64,000 nt of DNA from DATBGO01 sp963840095 (GTDB lineage Bacteria; Actinomycetota; Actinomycetes; Streptosporangiales; Streptosporangiaceae): positions 372,001 through 436,000 of the forward strand of contig CAWIXN010000012.1 in the NCBI GenBank assembly GCA_963840095.1, given 5' to 3'. A program made the position numbers and the translations under genes. This document shows positions 8,049 through 17,007 of the stretch, in pieces. How positions within the stretch are numbered: the stretch's first letter is position 1; each line of letters begins with the position of its first letter. The notes beneath the pieces are model-generated. The model had not been told where the DNA came from. It did no database searches and saw only the letters and a program-made list of their open reading frames with translations.

Positions 8049-8069
8049 TGAACGCCTAGGAGGCCGATC

Positions 8070-9707
8070 ATGAGTACCGCAGTTGCACAGCCTTGCGAGA
8101 GGCACCCGAGGGCCATCCCGCTGCCGGTCGCGGCGGCACCAACCCAGACCACGCACGCGTCGCCGCCCGCACTGCCACGATCCGACCAGAACCAGACGTC
8201 CGCGCGCTACCGGCGCCGGTGGGGCACGCTCGCAGTGCTGTGCCTGAGCCTGCTCGTCATCGTGGTGGATGGCACCATCGTCAATGTCGCGCTGCCGACA
8301 CTTACGCGCCAGCTACACGCATCGACCAGCGGGCTGCAGTGGATAGTCGACGCCTACACCCTGTCCTTCGCCGCATTGCTGCTGCTAGCAGGGACACTGG
8401 CCGACCGGTTCGGGCGGCACCACGCGCTCACCGGCGGACTGACGCTGTTCGGCGCCGGCTCGCTCGCCGCCGCTTTCACCTCCACGACCACCGAGCTCAT
8501 CGCCGCCCGCGCGGTCATGGGCGTGGGCGCGGCATTCATCATGCCCGCAACGCTGTCCATACTTACCAGCGTCTTCACGGAGACCACCGAGCGCGCCAAG
8601 GCAATCGGCCTGTGGACTGCGGTCAGTGGCCTGGGCGTGGCCGTCGGGCCAACCGCGGGCGGCTGGCTCCTGACCCGCTTCGCCTGGGACTCGATCTTCC
8701 TGGTCAACCTGCCGATCGTCGTCGTCGCCCTGGCGGCCGGGCGCTGGCTCGTCCCGGCTTCGCGTGCCGCACAGCCGCGCCGCCTGGACATCGCCGGAGC
8801 CGGGCTCTCCGTCACCGCTCTCGCCGCGGCGACCTATGCGCTCATCCAGGCTCCCGCGGACGGCTGGACATCGGCCGCCACCCTGTTCCACCTGAGCGCC
8901 GCCGCGGGCTTGCTCGGCGCGTTCGTCGGATGGGAGATGCGCAGCTCGCACCCGATGCTGCCGCTCATCCTCTTCCGCGACCGGCGCTTCAGCGGTGCCG
9001 CGTTCGCCATCATGCTGATCTTCTTCGCGCTGACCGGTGGCATCTTCCTGCTGACCCAGATCTACCAGTTCGTACTCGGCTACAGCCCGCTCGCGGCCGG
9101 CCTGCGCACGCTGCCCTCCGCCGCAGCACTCGCCATCTGCAGTCCGCTCGGTACCCGTATCGCCCGGCATTTCGGGACGCGGGTTCCGGTCTTCATCGGG
9201 CTGGCGACGATGACCGCCGGCCTCGGCCTGTTCGCGACCGCGACGGCCAGCTCTACGTATGCCCATTACGTCACCGCCATGGTCATCCTGTGCGCCGGCA
9301 TGGGCCTGGCGATGGCTCCGGCCACAGAATCGATCATGCACGAGCTGCCGCCGGCCATGGCGGGAGTCGGCTCCGCGGTCAACGACGCCACCCGCAATCT
9401 CGGCAGCGTCCTCGGCGTCGCGATAGTCGGCAGCGTCGCGGCCGCTGCTTACTCAAGCCGCCTCGCGGGCTTCGCTGCGGGGCACCAGGCCGCGACCGCC
9501 GCGCGCCAATCAGTCGGCGCCGCGACGGTGATCGCTCGCCGGGTGGGCGGGTCACCCGGAGCAGCCCTGTTCCACGAGGCCACCGCCGCCTTCGTCAGCG
9601 GCACCGACCGCGGCATACTCGTCGCCGCGGCGGCCACGCTGACCGGTGCCATCATCGCCGCCCGCGCGCTGCGCACTCAGGGCAACGTCCACCAGACGGA
9701 AACCTGA
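8070..9707 (+). CDS. MFS exporter, DHA2 (EmrB/QacA) type
   Basis: A 545-residue drug:H+ antiporter with a cytoplasmic N-terminal tail of about 50 residues and roughly 14 predicted membrane helices. Family motifs are visible: VDGTIVNVALPTL in helix 1, LLLAGTLADRFGRHHAL (motif A), ARAVMGVGAAFIMPATLSIL (motif B) and GLWTAVSGLGVAVGPTAGGWL (motif C, antiporter signature). It has a good promoter and a strong ribosome site, and is divergent from its TetR repressor. The substrate is probably a lipophilic drug or secondary metabolite but cannot be stated. Confidence 0.92.
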   Translation: MSTAVAQPCERHPRAIPLPVAAAPTQTTHASPPALPRSDQNQTSARYRRRWGTLAVLCLSLLVIVVDGTIVNVALPTLTRQLHASTSGLQWIVDAYTLSFAALLLLAGTLADRFGRHHALTGGLTLFGAGSLAAAFTSTTTELIAARAVMGVGAAFIMPATLSILTSVFTETTERAKAIGLWTAVSGLGVAVGPTAGGWLLTRFAWDSIFLVNLPIVVVALAAGRWLVPASRAAQPRRLDIAGAGLSVTALAAATYALIQAPADGWTSAATLFHLSAAAGLLGAFVGWEMRSSHPMLPLILFRDRRFSGAAFAIMLIFFALTGGIFLLTQIYQFVLGYSPLAAGLRTLPSAAALAICSPLGTRIARHFGTRVPVFIGLATMTAGLGLFATATASSTYAHYVTAMVILCAGMGLAMAPATESIMHELPPAMAGVGSAVNDATRNLGSVLGVAIVGSVAAAAYSSRLAGFAAGHQAATAARQSVGAATVIARRVGGSPGAALFHEATAAFVSGTDRGILVAAAATLTGAIIAARALRTQGNVHQTET

Positions 9708-9771
9708 TGACGCTCGGCACCGCGCCCGGCCGCTAGCCGTCCGGTCATGGCGGAAACCATCACCGCGAAGA

Positions 9772-9806
9772 GCGCCTCCGCACCGGCAGAAGCCGTGCGG
9801 AGGCGC
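9772..9806. terminator. Strong hairpin between convergent genes
   Basis: GCGCCTCCGCAC (9772-9783) and GTGCGGAGGCGC (9795-9806) make a perfect 12-bp stem with an 11-nt loop. It lies 64 nt past the MFS stop and 40 nt past the end of the opposing oxidoreductase gene. It probably acts in both directions although no U tract follows. Confidence 0.6.
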
Positions 9807-9845
9807 ATTGCCTGATCAGGAACGAAGGGTTCGGGCCCCGTTGCG

Positions 9846-11285
9846 CTAGCCACCCCGCTCAGCAGCGATGCCGAGGTCCGCTAGGGCCGCGGCGGCAGCG
9901 CCCGCACCGCACATCCCGTGGACCCCGCCGCCGGGCGGGGTGGATGCCGAGCATAGGTAGACGCCGGGAATGCCGGTGCGGTAAGGATTCCATCTCGGCG
10001 TCGGCCCCAGTATCGTCTGGCGCAGCGTGGCCGCGCCCCCATTGATATCGCCGCCCACGTAGTTCGGATTGTGCTCTTCCATCCGGGCCGCAACGGTGGT
10101 CGCGGCGGCCAGGACTATGTCGCGGAAGCCGGGCGCGAACCGCTCAATCTGCGCTTCGATCCGCTCGGTCATGTCGACCGTCGAGCCAGGCGGCACGTGG
10201 CAGTAGGCCCATAGCGTCTGCTGTCCGGCGGGCGCCCGGGTCGGGTCTACGACGCCCGGCTGGACCACGATGCAGTACGGCTGATCCGGATGGCGGCCGG
10301 CGGCCACCTCGGACTCGCTGCGAGCGATCTCGGCCAGGGTGCCGCCGAGATGCAGGGTGGCCGTTTCCCGGCAAACCTCAGCGGTCCAACCGACCGGCTC
10401 CGACAACGCCCAGTCGACCTTGCAGATACCCGGTCCGTACCTGAACCGGCGGAAGGCGGCGGCCGACGCCGACGGCAGCCGGTCGCCCGCCAGCGCGACC
10501 AGCTGGCGGGGCGTCACGTCGAGCAGGACCGCCCGGGCGGGCGGCAGGCTGCCGAGTGAGGAGATCCGGCGGCCGGTGACGACCTGGCCGCCCAGCGCGG
10601 CCAGCTCGGCGATGAGCGCGTCGACCAGCCGGGCGCTGCCGCCCTCCACGACCGGCCAGCCCGCCGAGTGGGCCAGCATCGTCAGCAGGAGCCCGAAGCC
10701 GCCGGTCAGCGGGGCGTCCAGCGGTCTGATGGCGTGCGCGGCCACACCCGCCAGGAGCCCGCGCCCCGCATCGGTGGAAAATCGCCGGGCCAGCCAGCTA
10801 GCCGGGGCCAGGCCGGGGAGGCCGAACCTGGCCATCGCGACCGGGTGCGGCGGGACGGAGCGCAGCGGGGCCAGGACGGCAGGCACGATCAGCTCGGCGT
10901 CCCGGACCAGCGGGCCGAACAGCCGGCGGTAGGCGGCCGCATCCGGGCCGAGCAGCTGCGCGGTCTCAGCCACCGAGCCGCGGACCGCCGCCGCACGGCC
11001 GCCATCGAGCGGGTGGGCGAAGGCGACCCGGGGAGACCGGAGCCTGACCCCGTGCGCCACGAGGTCCGCCTGCCGGAAGAACGGGGAGGCAGCGGCGAGC
11101 GGATGCACGGCCGAGCAGACGTCGTGGTGAAAACCGGGCAGCGTGAGCTCCTGGGTCCGGCAGCCACCGCCCGGCGTGTCGGCCCCTTCGAACACCTCAA
11201 CGGCAACGCCGGCCCGGGCCAGGGTCAGGGCGGCCGCCAGCCCGTTCGGCCCGGAGCCGACCACGATCGCATTCGGAGATCTCAT
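9846..11285 (-). CDS. FAD-dependent oxidoreductase, phytoene-desaturase-like
   Basis: A 479-residue flavoprotein of the CrtI/phytoene dehydrogenase-related family. The N-terminal dinucleotide fold is AIVVGSGPNGLAAALTLARAG, followed by FEGADTPGGGCRTQEL. The C-terminal FAD segment is YLCSASTPPGGGVHGMCG. No carotenoid genes surround it, so it more likely acts on another polyene or a lipid-like substrate. Such lone actinobacterial members have no known reaction. The start ATG is the first residue of the dinucleotide fold region. It is divergent from the HD protein. Confidence 0.85.
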   Translation of the reverse strand: MRSPNAIVVGSGPNGLAAALTLARAGVAVEVFEGADTPGGGCRTQELTLPGFHHDVCSAVHPLAAASPFFRQADLVAHGVRLRSPRVAFAHPLDGGRAAAVRGSVAETAQLLGPDAAAYRRLFGPLVRDAELIVPAVLAPLRSVPPHPVAMARFGLPGLAPASWLARRFSTDAGRGLLAGVAAHAIRPLDAPLTGGFGLLLTMLAHSAGWPVVEGGSARLVDALIAELAALGGQVVTGRRISSLGSLPPARAVLLDVTPRQLVALAGDRLPSASAAAFRRFRYGPGICKVDWALSEPVGWTAEVCRETATLHLGGTLAEIARSESEVAAGRHPDQPYCIVVQPGVVDPTRAPAGQQTLWAYCHVPPGSTVDMTERIEAQIERFAPGFRDIVLAAATTVAARMEEHNPNYVGGDINGGAATLRQTILGPTPRWNPYRTGIPGVYLCSASTPPGGGVHGMCGAGAAAAALADLGIAAERGG

Positions 11286-11524
11286 GCCACTGGCGAGCCT
11301 ACGGCTGGCCAGCGCAGGTCGCCGCTAGCCGGTCTCTGGCGGGGAGTGCTCGCCCTGGCTGGCACATGCCCGCCAGGGCGAGCCGGATGAGCCGGTATCC
11401 CCCGTATCATCTTTGGGTCCCCAACGAACAGAATCGCATGCTCTCAGCGGCAGGCGCCCGCCGGGGTGCCCGGGGTCCGATATGCGGATGCCCGGCGAGC
11501 CGCGTTACTGATCAAATAGACGGC

Positions 11525-12157
11525 ATGGAACGCCTGGATCTGCAGATGCGGTTCATCGCCGAGATTGACCAGCTCAAGAGCGTGCTACGGCAGACGATGC
11601 TGGCCGGCCCGAGCCGCCGGGAGAACTCCGCCGAGCATTCATGGCACCTGGCCGTGATGGCCGTCGTCCTGGCCGAGCACGCGCCGAGCGGCACCGACAT
11701 CGGCCGGGTGCTGGCCATGGTGCTGGTGCACGACCTGGTCGAGATCGATGCTGGTGACCTGTTCCTGTACGCGGACGACGCTCAGCAGGCCAGGCAGGAG
11801 GAGGCCGAGCGGGCCGCCGCCGACCGGATCTTCGCGCTGCTGCCGCCGGACCAGGCGGCCAGGCTGCGCGGGCTGTGGGATGAGTTCGAGGAGCGGCAGA
11901 CGCCCGAGGCGCGGTTCGCGCGCGGGCTGGACCGGCTGCAGCCGATGCTCGCGAACCTGGAGGCCAACGGCGGGACCTGGCAGGAACACGGCATCACCGC
12001 GGACCGGGTCCTGGCGAAGGTTCAGCTGATCGAGGACGGGTCCGCGGCGCTGGGGCATTATGCGCGGGACCTGGTCGCCGGGGCGGTACAGGCCGGCCTG
12101 CTGGCTCCCGCAGCCGACGGTCAGGCCGGCGCCGGGGCCCCCGCCGGAGACGGCTAA
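11525..12157 (+). CDS. HD-domain hydrolase, YfbR-like
   Basis: A 210-residue metal-dependent phosphohydrolase of the HD_3/YfbR type. Ligands are H38/H41 in AEHSWHLA, the H69-D70 pair in LVHDLVEID and a later Asp in the helical C-terminus. Family members dephosphorylate deoxynucleoside monophosphates. Start ATG 11525 is preferred to an upstream in-frame start at 11366, because the intervening 53 residues look like translated promoter DNA. The end overlaps the convergent 87-residue gene by 4 nt. Confidence 0.85.
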   Translation: MERLDLQMRFIAEIDQLKSVLRQTMLAGPSRRENSAEHSWHLAVMAVVLAEHAPSGTDIGRVLAMVLVHDLVEIDAGDLFLYADDAQQARQEEAERAAADRIFALLPPDQAARLRGLWDEFEERQTPEARFARGLDRLQPMLANLEANGGTWQEHGITADRVLAKVQLIEDGSAALGHYARDLVAGAVQAGLLAPAADGQAGAGAPAGDG

Positions 12158-12417
12158 CTGGCTGAGGACCGGCCCGATCCCGTGGTGGGCTCCTGGCCGG
12201 GGCGCCGCGGCGCCGGGTGCTCGACTACCGCCACGACCCGGCTGGCCATGAAGCGCGCGGTCCGGACCGCGACCCCGCCCCGGGTGAGCTCGCTGACCTC
12301 GATCAGCCCGCGCCTGTTCACTACCTCGACGCGACGTCCGGCGCGGGTGGCGGCGACCTCGTAGGTCTTGGTTACTCCGCCCGCGTCCACGACGATCTCG
12401 ACCTTGTCACCCTTCAT
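12154..12417 (-). CDS. Small protein of unknown function
   Basis: An 87-residue basic protein. The first two-thirds (MKGDKVEIVV, then TKTYEVAATRAGRRVEVVNR, then GLIEVSELTRGGVAVRTAR) looks like a small beta-rich domain, followed by FMASRVVAVVEHPA and a low-complexity tail. I do not recognise a family with confidence. The start at 12417 is chosen because the upstream extension to 12522 is Gly/Pro-rich and contains palindromic promoter-like DNA. It is convergent with and overlaps the HD gene. Confidence 0.6.
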   Translation of the reverse strand: MKGDKVEIVVDAGGVTKTYEVAATRAGRRVEVVNRRGLIEVSELTRGGVAVRTARFMASRVVAVVEHPAPRRPGQEPTTGSGRSSAS

Positions 12418-12593
12418 CGCTGGCCTCCAGGCTCCCTGACACGCGACACGACCCTGCGTTCCCATGATCATGGGTCCTAGGGGGCGCTCCAGACCCCCCA
12501 ATCCACCGTGATCATGAGCCATGGGCCTGACTGTGTCATGATCTGTCCTACCCGTGGGGGAGTCTGCGACGCTGGGAGACCGGGAGCGAGGTT

Positions 12594-13451
12594 TCAGAAG
12601 AAGAGCAGCTTAACCGCGGCGATGACCCCGATGACCACCACGAGCACCCGCAGTGCCATCGGCGGCAGGCGGCGGCCGAACTTCGCGCCGAGCAGCCCGC
12701 CGATCGTGGAACCGACCGCGATCAGCAGCACCGCCGGCCAGGACACGTGAGCGAACAGGATGAACACCACCGCGGCGGTGCCGTTGACCAGCGCGACAAG
12801 GACGTTTTTGGCGCCGTTCACCCGCTGCAGGCTCTCGTCGAGGAAGCTACCGAGCAGGCCGATGACCAGGACTCCTTGCGCCGCCCCGAAATAACCGCCG
12901 TAAGCGCCGGACACGAACACGCCCCCGGCCAGCACCGGGCCGCCGTAGCCGGCGGGGCCGGCGGAGCTGTCGGGGGGGCTGGCGGGGCTGGCGGAGCTAG
13001 CGGGGCTGGCGGAGCTAGCGGGGCTGGCGGAGCTAGCGGAGCTGGCGGAGCTGGCGTCCGATTGCCGTCGCTTCGCCAGCCAGGCGCCCATCCGCGGCTG
13101 GATGACCACGAGCACGCACGCGATCAGGATGAGGACCGGGACTATCTTGCTGAACGCGCTGGCCGGCAGCGACAGCAGCAAGATCGCGCCGGTCAGGCCG
13201 CCCGCGGCAGCGGGCACCCCGAGCCTGATCAGTCGGCCCCGCTGCCCGGCCAGCTCGCGCCGGTAGCCGTAGGCGCCGCTGAAGTTGCCCGATACCAGGC
13301 CAATGTTGTTCGAGACATTGGCGACCACCGGCGGGAAGCCGAAGGCGAGCAGCGTCGGAAACGTGATCAGCGATCCGGATCCCACTACGGCGTTGATGGC
13401 GCCGGCGGCGATTCCCGCGGCGAGGATCGCGATCGCCTCACCGGGCGACAC
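12594..13451 (-). CDS. TauE/SafE-family membrane permease
   Basis: A 285-residue membrane protein of the sulfite exporter TauE/SafE family with about 8 helices in two repeats. Signatures are AGAINAVVGSGSLITFPTLLAFG near the N-terminus and its second-repeat counterpart GAYGGYFGAAQGVLVIGLLG. These proteins export sulfite, sulfoacetate or related anions. The central loop (about residues 130-168) is expanded by Ser-Ala-Ser-Pro repeats encoded by tandem DNA repeats. The start is GTG 13451. Substrate is not determined by context; neighbours are an ABC ATPase and a regulator system. Confidence 0.87.
   Translation of the reverse strand: MSPGEAIAILAAGIAAGAINAVVGSGSLITFPTLLAFGFPPVVANVSNNIGLVSGNFSGAYGYRRELAGQRGRLIRLGVPAAAGGLTGAILLLSLPASAFSKIVPVLILIACVLVVIQPRMGAWLAKRRQSDASSASSASSASPASSASPASSASPASPPDSSAGPAGYGGPVLAGGVFVSGAYGGYFGAAQGVLVIGLLGSFLDESLQRVNGAKNVLVALVNGTAAVVFILFAHVSWPAVLLIAVGSTIGGLLGAKFGRRLPPMALRVLVVVIGVIAAVKLLFF
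12960..13050. repeat. 18-bp in-frame repeat in the TauE loop
   Basis: Imperfect copies of CTGGCGGAGCTAGCGGGG encode Ser-Ala/Ser-Pro repeats in the cytoplasmic or extracellular loop between the two halves of the permease. Confidence 0.85.
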
Positions 13452-13491
13452 AAGAAATCGCTTTAACGAAGGGCACCGGTACCGGCCCGGT

Positions 13492-14286
13492 TCAGGGCAG
13501 CTGGCCGGCGCGGGCGGTCCACCGTGCCGCGCGGCGCTCGACCATCAGCGGCACCCCGAAGCACCTGGACAGGTTTCGCTCGGTGAACACCTCATGGAGC
13601 GGGCCGGCCGCCAGGACGGCGCCCTTGCGCAGCAGCATCGCGTGGGTGAAGTCCTCGGGGACCTCCTCTACGTGGTGGGTGACCAGGATCATGGTCGGTG
13701 CCCTCGGGTCGCGGGCCAGCGCCGAAATCCGGCTGAGCAGGTCCTCGCGGCCGCCCAGGTCCAGCGCGGCAGCCGGCTCGTCGAGCAGCAGCAGCTCAGG
13801 ATCGGGCATCATCGCGCGGGCGATCTGGACGCGCTTGCGCTCCCCCTCGGACAAGGTCGTGAACCTCCGCCTGATCAGGTGCGCGCAGCCCAGCGTGTCG
13901 AGCAGTTCCACTGCGCGGGTCACGTCGAAGGAGTCGTAGTCCTCCGCGTTACGGCCGATGATCCCGTAGGAGGCGGTCAGCACCAGATCGATGACCTTCT
14001 CGGCGGGCGGCACCCGGTCGGCGACGGCCGCGCTGGCCAGCCCGATCCTGGTGCGCAGGTCGATAAGGTCGGCGCCCTCCAGGCTCTCGCCGAGAATCTC
14101 GGCCGTGCCGTCGGTCGGGAGCAGCATCGCGGCGGCGATCTGAAGCAGGGTCGTCTTGCCTGCCCCGTTCGGGCCGATGATCACCCAGCTCTCGTCGCTG
14201 TGCGCCGTCCAGTCCACGTCCCGCAACAGCATCGAGTGCTCGTGCCTGACCCCGACCCCGCGTAGCCGCAGAACTTCATCCGACAT
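13492..14286 (-). CDS. ABC transporter ATP-binding protein
   Basis: A 264-residue stand-alone ATPase. Walker A is IIGPNGAGKTTLL, the signature is LSEGERKR, Walker B is LLLLDEPAAALDL and the H-loop is LVTHHVEEVP. It resembles orphan ATPases of the molybdate/iron type that lack an adjacent permease. No membrane subunit is next to it. TauE is adjacent but is a secondary carrier. Start ATG 14286 begins at MSDEVLRL; an upstream start at 14304 adds six residues. The transported substrate is unknown. Confidence 0.88.
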   Translation of the reverse strand: MSDEVLRLRGVGVRHEHSMLLRDVDWTAHSDESWVIIGPNGAGKTTLLQIAAAMLLPTDGTAEILGESLEGADLIDLRTRIGLASAAVADRVPPAEKVIDLVLTASYGIIGRNAEDYDSFDVTRAVELLDTLGCAHLIRRRFTTLSEGERKRVQIARAMMPDPELLLLDEPAAALDLGGREDLLSRISALARDPRAPTMILVTHHVEEVPEDFTHAMLLRKGAVLAAGPLHEVFTERNLSRCFGVPLMVERRAARWTARAGQLP

Positions 14287-14344
14287 GCGGCTCCTCCCAA
14301 GCAAGCACCATCATCAGGTCGAACCTACGGCATCAGTGCCCAGG

Positions 14345-14998
14345 CTATGGATCGGCCTGCCGGACTGCGAGCAACGCGGCCTGAGTGCGGTCGGCCACGC
14401 CGAGCTTGGCCAGCACCGAACTGACATGAGTCTTGACGGTCTTCTCCGATACCCGCAGGTTTCGTGCGATCTCCCGGTTGGAACGACCCTCGGTGAGCTG
14501 GGCGAGGATCTCGCGCTCGCGCCTGGTGAGGGCGCCGATGCCGCCGGCCGTGGGGCCAGCCGCACCGGATCCGACGATCGCGATGGCCGCCTCGGGAGCG
14601 AGCAGGGTATGGCCGTCGTTGACCGAGCGGACCGCGCGGACCAGGGCATCAGGATCCACGTCCTTGTACAGGAATCCAGCCGCGCCGGCCTGCACCGCCC
14701 TGGTTACCAGGGCGCCCTCGGCGGCGCTGGTCAGCACGAGCGCCCGGGCCCTGATGCCGCGGTTCCGCAGCTCCCGCAGGACCGCGACGCCGTCCAGTAC
14801 CGGCAGCTTGAGATCGAGAACCAGGACGTCCGGGTCTAGTGCCGCCGCCAGCCCCAGGGCCTGCTCGCCGTCGGCTGCCTCGCCGACCACGTCGATGTCG
14901 TCCTGCACGCTCAGCAGCACCTGCAGGCCCTGCCGGACCACGGGATGATCGTCGGCGATCAGGACCCTGATCCGGTCGGCCGGATCCGCCCCCGTCAC
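14345..14998 (-). CDS. NarL/LuxR-type response regulator
   Basis: A 217-residue regulator. The receiver domain (1-125) has acidic pocket D16/D17, phospho-acceptor D62 in VLVLDLKLP and Lys near 115. The LuxR-type helix-turn-helix (about 150-212) contains LTRREREILAQLTEG and NREIARNLRVSEKTVKTHVSSVLAKLGV. Its start overlaps the stop of the upstream kinase by 4 nt, so the pair is translationally coupled. The target genes are not evident. Confidence 0.93.
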   Translation of the reverse strand: MTGADPADRIRVLIADDHPVVRQGLQVLLSVQDDIDVVGEAADGEQALGLAAALDPDVLVLDLKLPVLDGVAVLRELRNRGIRARALVLTSAAEGALVTRAVQAGAAGFLYKDVDPDALVRAVRSVNDGHTLLAPEAAIAIVGSGAAGPTAGGIGALTRREREILAQLTEGRSNREIARNLRVSEKTVKTHVSSVLAKLGVADRTQAALLAVRQADP

Positions 14999-16173
14999 GG
15001 CCGGCCCTCGCGGCGGGCGGCGGCTACCGGGACGGCCAGCCGCACCAGCGTTCCCTTCCCGGGCGCCGAACGAATCGTCAGGGATCCGCCCGCCGCCGCG
15101 GCCCGCTCCCGCATCGAGGCCAGGCCAAGACCGACCGGAGCCGCCTCCGGCGCGAAACCGCGCCCGCGATCACCGACCTCGAGTAGGACCCGCCGCTGCC
15201 GGACCGACAGCGACACGCAGACCTCGCTGGCACCCGAGTGCCGGAGCGCGTTGTGCAGCGCCTCCTGCGCGACCCGATAAAGGACGGTCTCCCGCTGCGC
15301 CCCGACCGAGGGCAGATCACGGGCCTCGAAGACGACCCTGACCCCGTAGGTCCGCCCGGCCAGCACCGAGTAGCTGCGCAGCGAACCGGCCAGTCCGCCC
15401 GCAGACAGGTCAGGCGGGGCCAGGCCGTCGATGACGGCGCGCAGCTCGGCGTGCGCCTGCCCGCTGAGCGCGGCCACGCTCTCCATCTCGGTGATGGCCC
15501 GGGCCGGGTCCCTCGACACCAGGACCGCCGCAGCGTGCGCTTTCGCCCGGACGCTGAACAGCTTCTGCGACACGGCGTCGTGCAGCTCCCTGGCCAGCCT
15601 CGCGCGCTCCTCGAGCACGGAAAGCTGACGGCCGCGCTCGTACAGCCTGGCGTTGGTCAGGGCGATCGCCGCGTGCGCGGCGAACAGGCCGAGCAGCTGC
15701 TCGTCACGCTCGGTGAAGCCGCCGGGGTCACGTTTGCTGGCCGCGAAGATCACGCCGAGCACCTCGGCGCCGTCCTTGATCGGCATGCCGAGCACGTCGG
15801 CCAGCTCAGGATGGGCGGGCGGCCAGCCCTCGAACCTCGGATCGGCCCTGATGTCGCACAGGCGCAGTGGCTGTCCCTCGCGGAGCAACACGCCAAGCAG
15901 GCCGTGCTGGCGCGGCAGCGGGCCGATCGCCTTACGCTGGCGCTCCGGGATGCCGTCCACCACGAACTCGGCGAACGATCCGTGATCGTCAGGCACGCCG
16001 ATCGCCGCGTACTTCGCGTTGACGAGCGACCGGGCCGAGGAGACGATCACCTGCAGCACGTCACGGGTCGATAGCTGCCGCGCGACCGCCAGTACCACCT
16101 GGCTGACCTGCTGCAGGACCTGGTCCTCGCGGCCGGCCGTCGGCTGGCCCGCCGCCGTCCGATCATCGCCCAC
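14995..16173 (-). CDS. GAF-domain histidine kinase (NarX/NreB/DegS type)
   Basis: A 392-residue soluble sensor kinase without membrane helices. A GAF domain occupies about residues 30-178. The HisKA_3 dimerisation segment has phospho-acceptor H198 in ARLARELHDAVSQ. The ATPase domain carries DRGRGFAPE and LGLASMRERAAAAGGSLTI. It should sense a cytoplasmic signal through GAF and phosphorylate the coupled NarL-type regulator. The GAF ligand cannot be predicted, and no haem-binding DevS-type signature is evident to me. Confidence 0.9.
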   Translation of the reverse strand: MGDDRTAAGQPTAGREDQVLQQVSQVVLAVARQLSTRDVLQVIVSSARSLVNAKYAAIGVPDDHGSFAEFVVDGIPERQRKAIGPLPRQHGLLGVLLREGQPLRLCDIRADPRFEGWPPAHPELADVLGMPIKDGAEVLGVIFAASKRDPGGFTERDEQLLGLFAAHAAIALTNARLYERGRQLSVLEERARLARELHDAVSQKLFSVRAKAHAAAVLVSRDPARAITEMESVAALSGQAHAELRAVIDGLAPPDLSAGGLAGSLRSYSVLAGRTYGVRVVFEARDLPSVGAQRETVLYRVAQEALHNALRHSGASEVCVSLSVRQRRVLLEVGDRGRGFAPEAAPVGLGLASMRERAAAAGGSLTIRSAPGKGTLVRLAVPVAAARREGRP

Positions 16174-16296
16174 GATGCGACGCTACCGGCGCTGCGCCCC
16201 GAGCGGATCGGCCGCCGGTCCTAGGACCATCGGACCAGGCCCAGCCCGGCCCGCGCCCGATGCGCCTGACCGGCTGCGTTCGTACCGTTTCCAAGC

Positions 16297-17007
16297 ATGA
16301 ACGAATCCAAGACTGCCATCATCACCGGCGGCTCACGTGGCCTCGGCCTGGCCCTGGCCCGTGGCCTCGCCGAGGCCGGGTACGCGCTGGTGCTCGGCGC
16401 GCGAGACGCCGACGCGCTGCGGGCCGCGGCGGCCGGCCTGCCCGCCGGCACGACGGTTACCGCCGTGCCCGGCGACATCGCCGATCGCGGGCACCGCGGT
16501 GCGCTGCGCCTGGCCGCCGACCGGCACGGCGGAGCCGATCTGCTGATCAACAATGCCGGGACGCTGGGCGCCAGCCCGCTGCCGCCGATCGCCGACTACC
16601 CGATCGATGAACTCCGCGCCGCGTTCGAGGTCAACGTGCTTGCGCCGGTCGCGCTCACTCAGCTGCTGCTGCCCGATCTGCGCCGCCGCGGTGGCGCCGT
16701 GCTGTCCATCACCTCTGACGCCGCAGTCGAGGCCTACGCGGGCTGGGGCGGGTACGGGGCCGCTAAGGCGGCGCTTGAACAGGCACTCAATGTGCTCGCC
16801 GCGGAAGAGACCATGGTCCGGGTCTGGTGGGTCGACCCGGGCGACCTACGGACCCGGATGCACCAGCAGGCGTTCCCCGGCGAGGACATCTCGGACCGCC
16901 CGCTGCCTTCGGCCGTCGTCCCCGCGTTCAGAAGACTGATCCAGGAACGGATGCCGAGCGGCCGGTACCGGGCCACGGAACTGATGCCTTCGGTGGCAGG
17001 CCGATGA
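16297..17007 (+). CDS. Short-chain dehydrogenase/reductase
   Basis: A 236-residue classical SDR. The NAD(P) motif is TGGSRGLGLALARGLAEAG, then NNAG, and the active site is Ser in SITSDAAVEAYAG plus YGAAK. The ending HQQAFPGEDISDRPLP recalls a branch that I have seen next to queA-like genes in actinomycetes. Its stop overlaps the queA ATG (ATGA), so the two are translated together. The substrate is unknown; a role tied to modified-nucleoside or ribose chemistry is only inferred. Confidence 0.87.
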   Translation: MNESKTAIITGGSRGLGLALARGLAEAGYALVLGARDADALRAAAAGLPAGTTVTAVPGDIADRGHRGALRLAADRHGGADLLINNAGTLGASPLPPIADYPIDELRAAFEVNVLAPVALTQLLLPDLRRRGGAVLSITSDAAVEAYAGWGGYGAAKAALEQALNVLAAEETMVRVWWVDPGDLRTRMHQQAFPGEDISDRPLPSAVVPAFRRLIQERMPSGRYRATELMPSVAGR

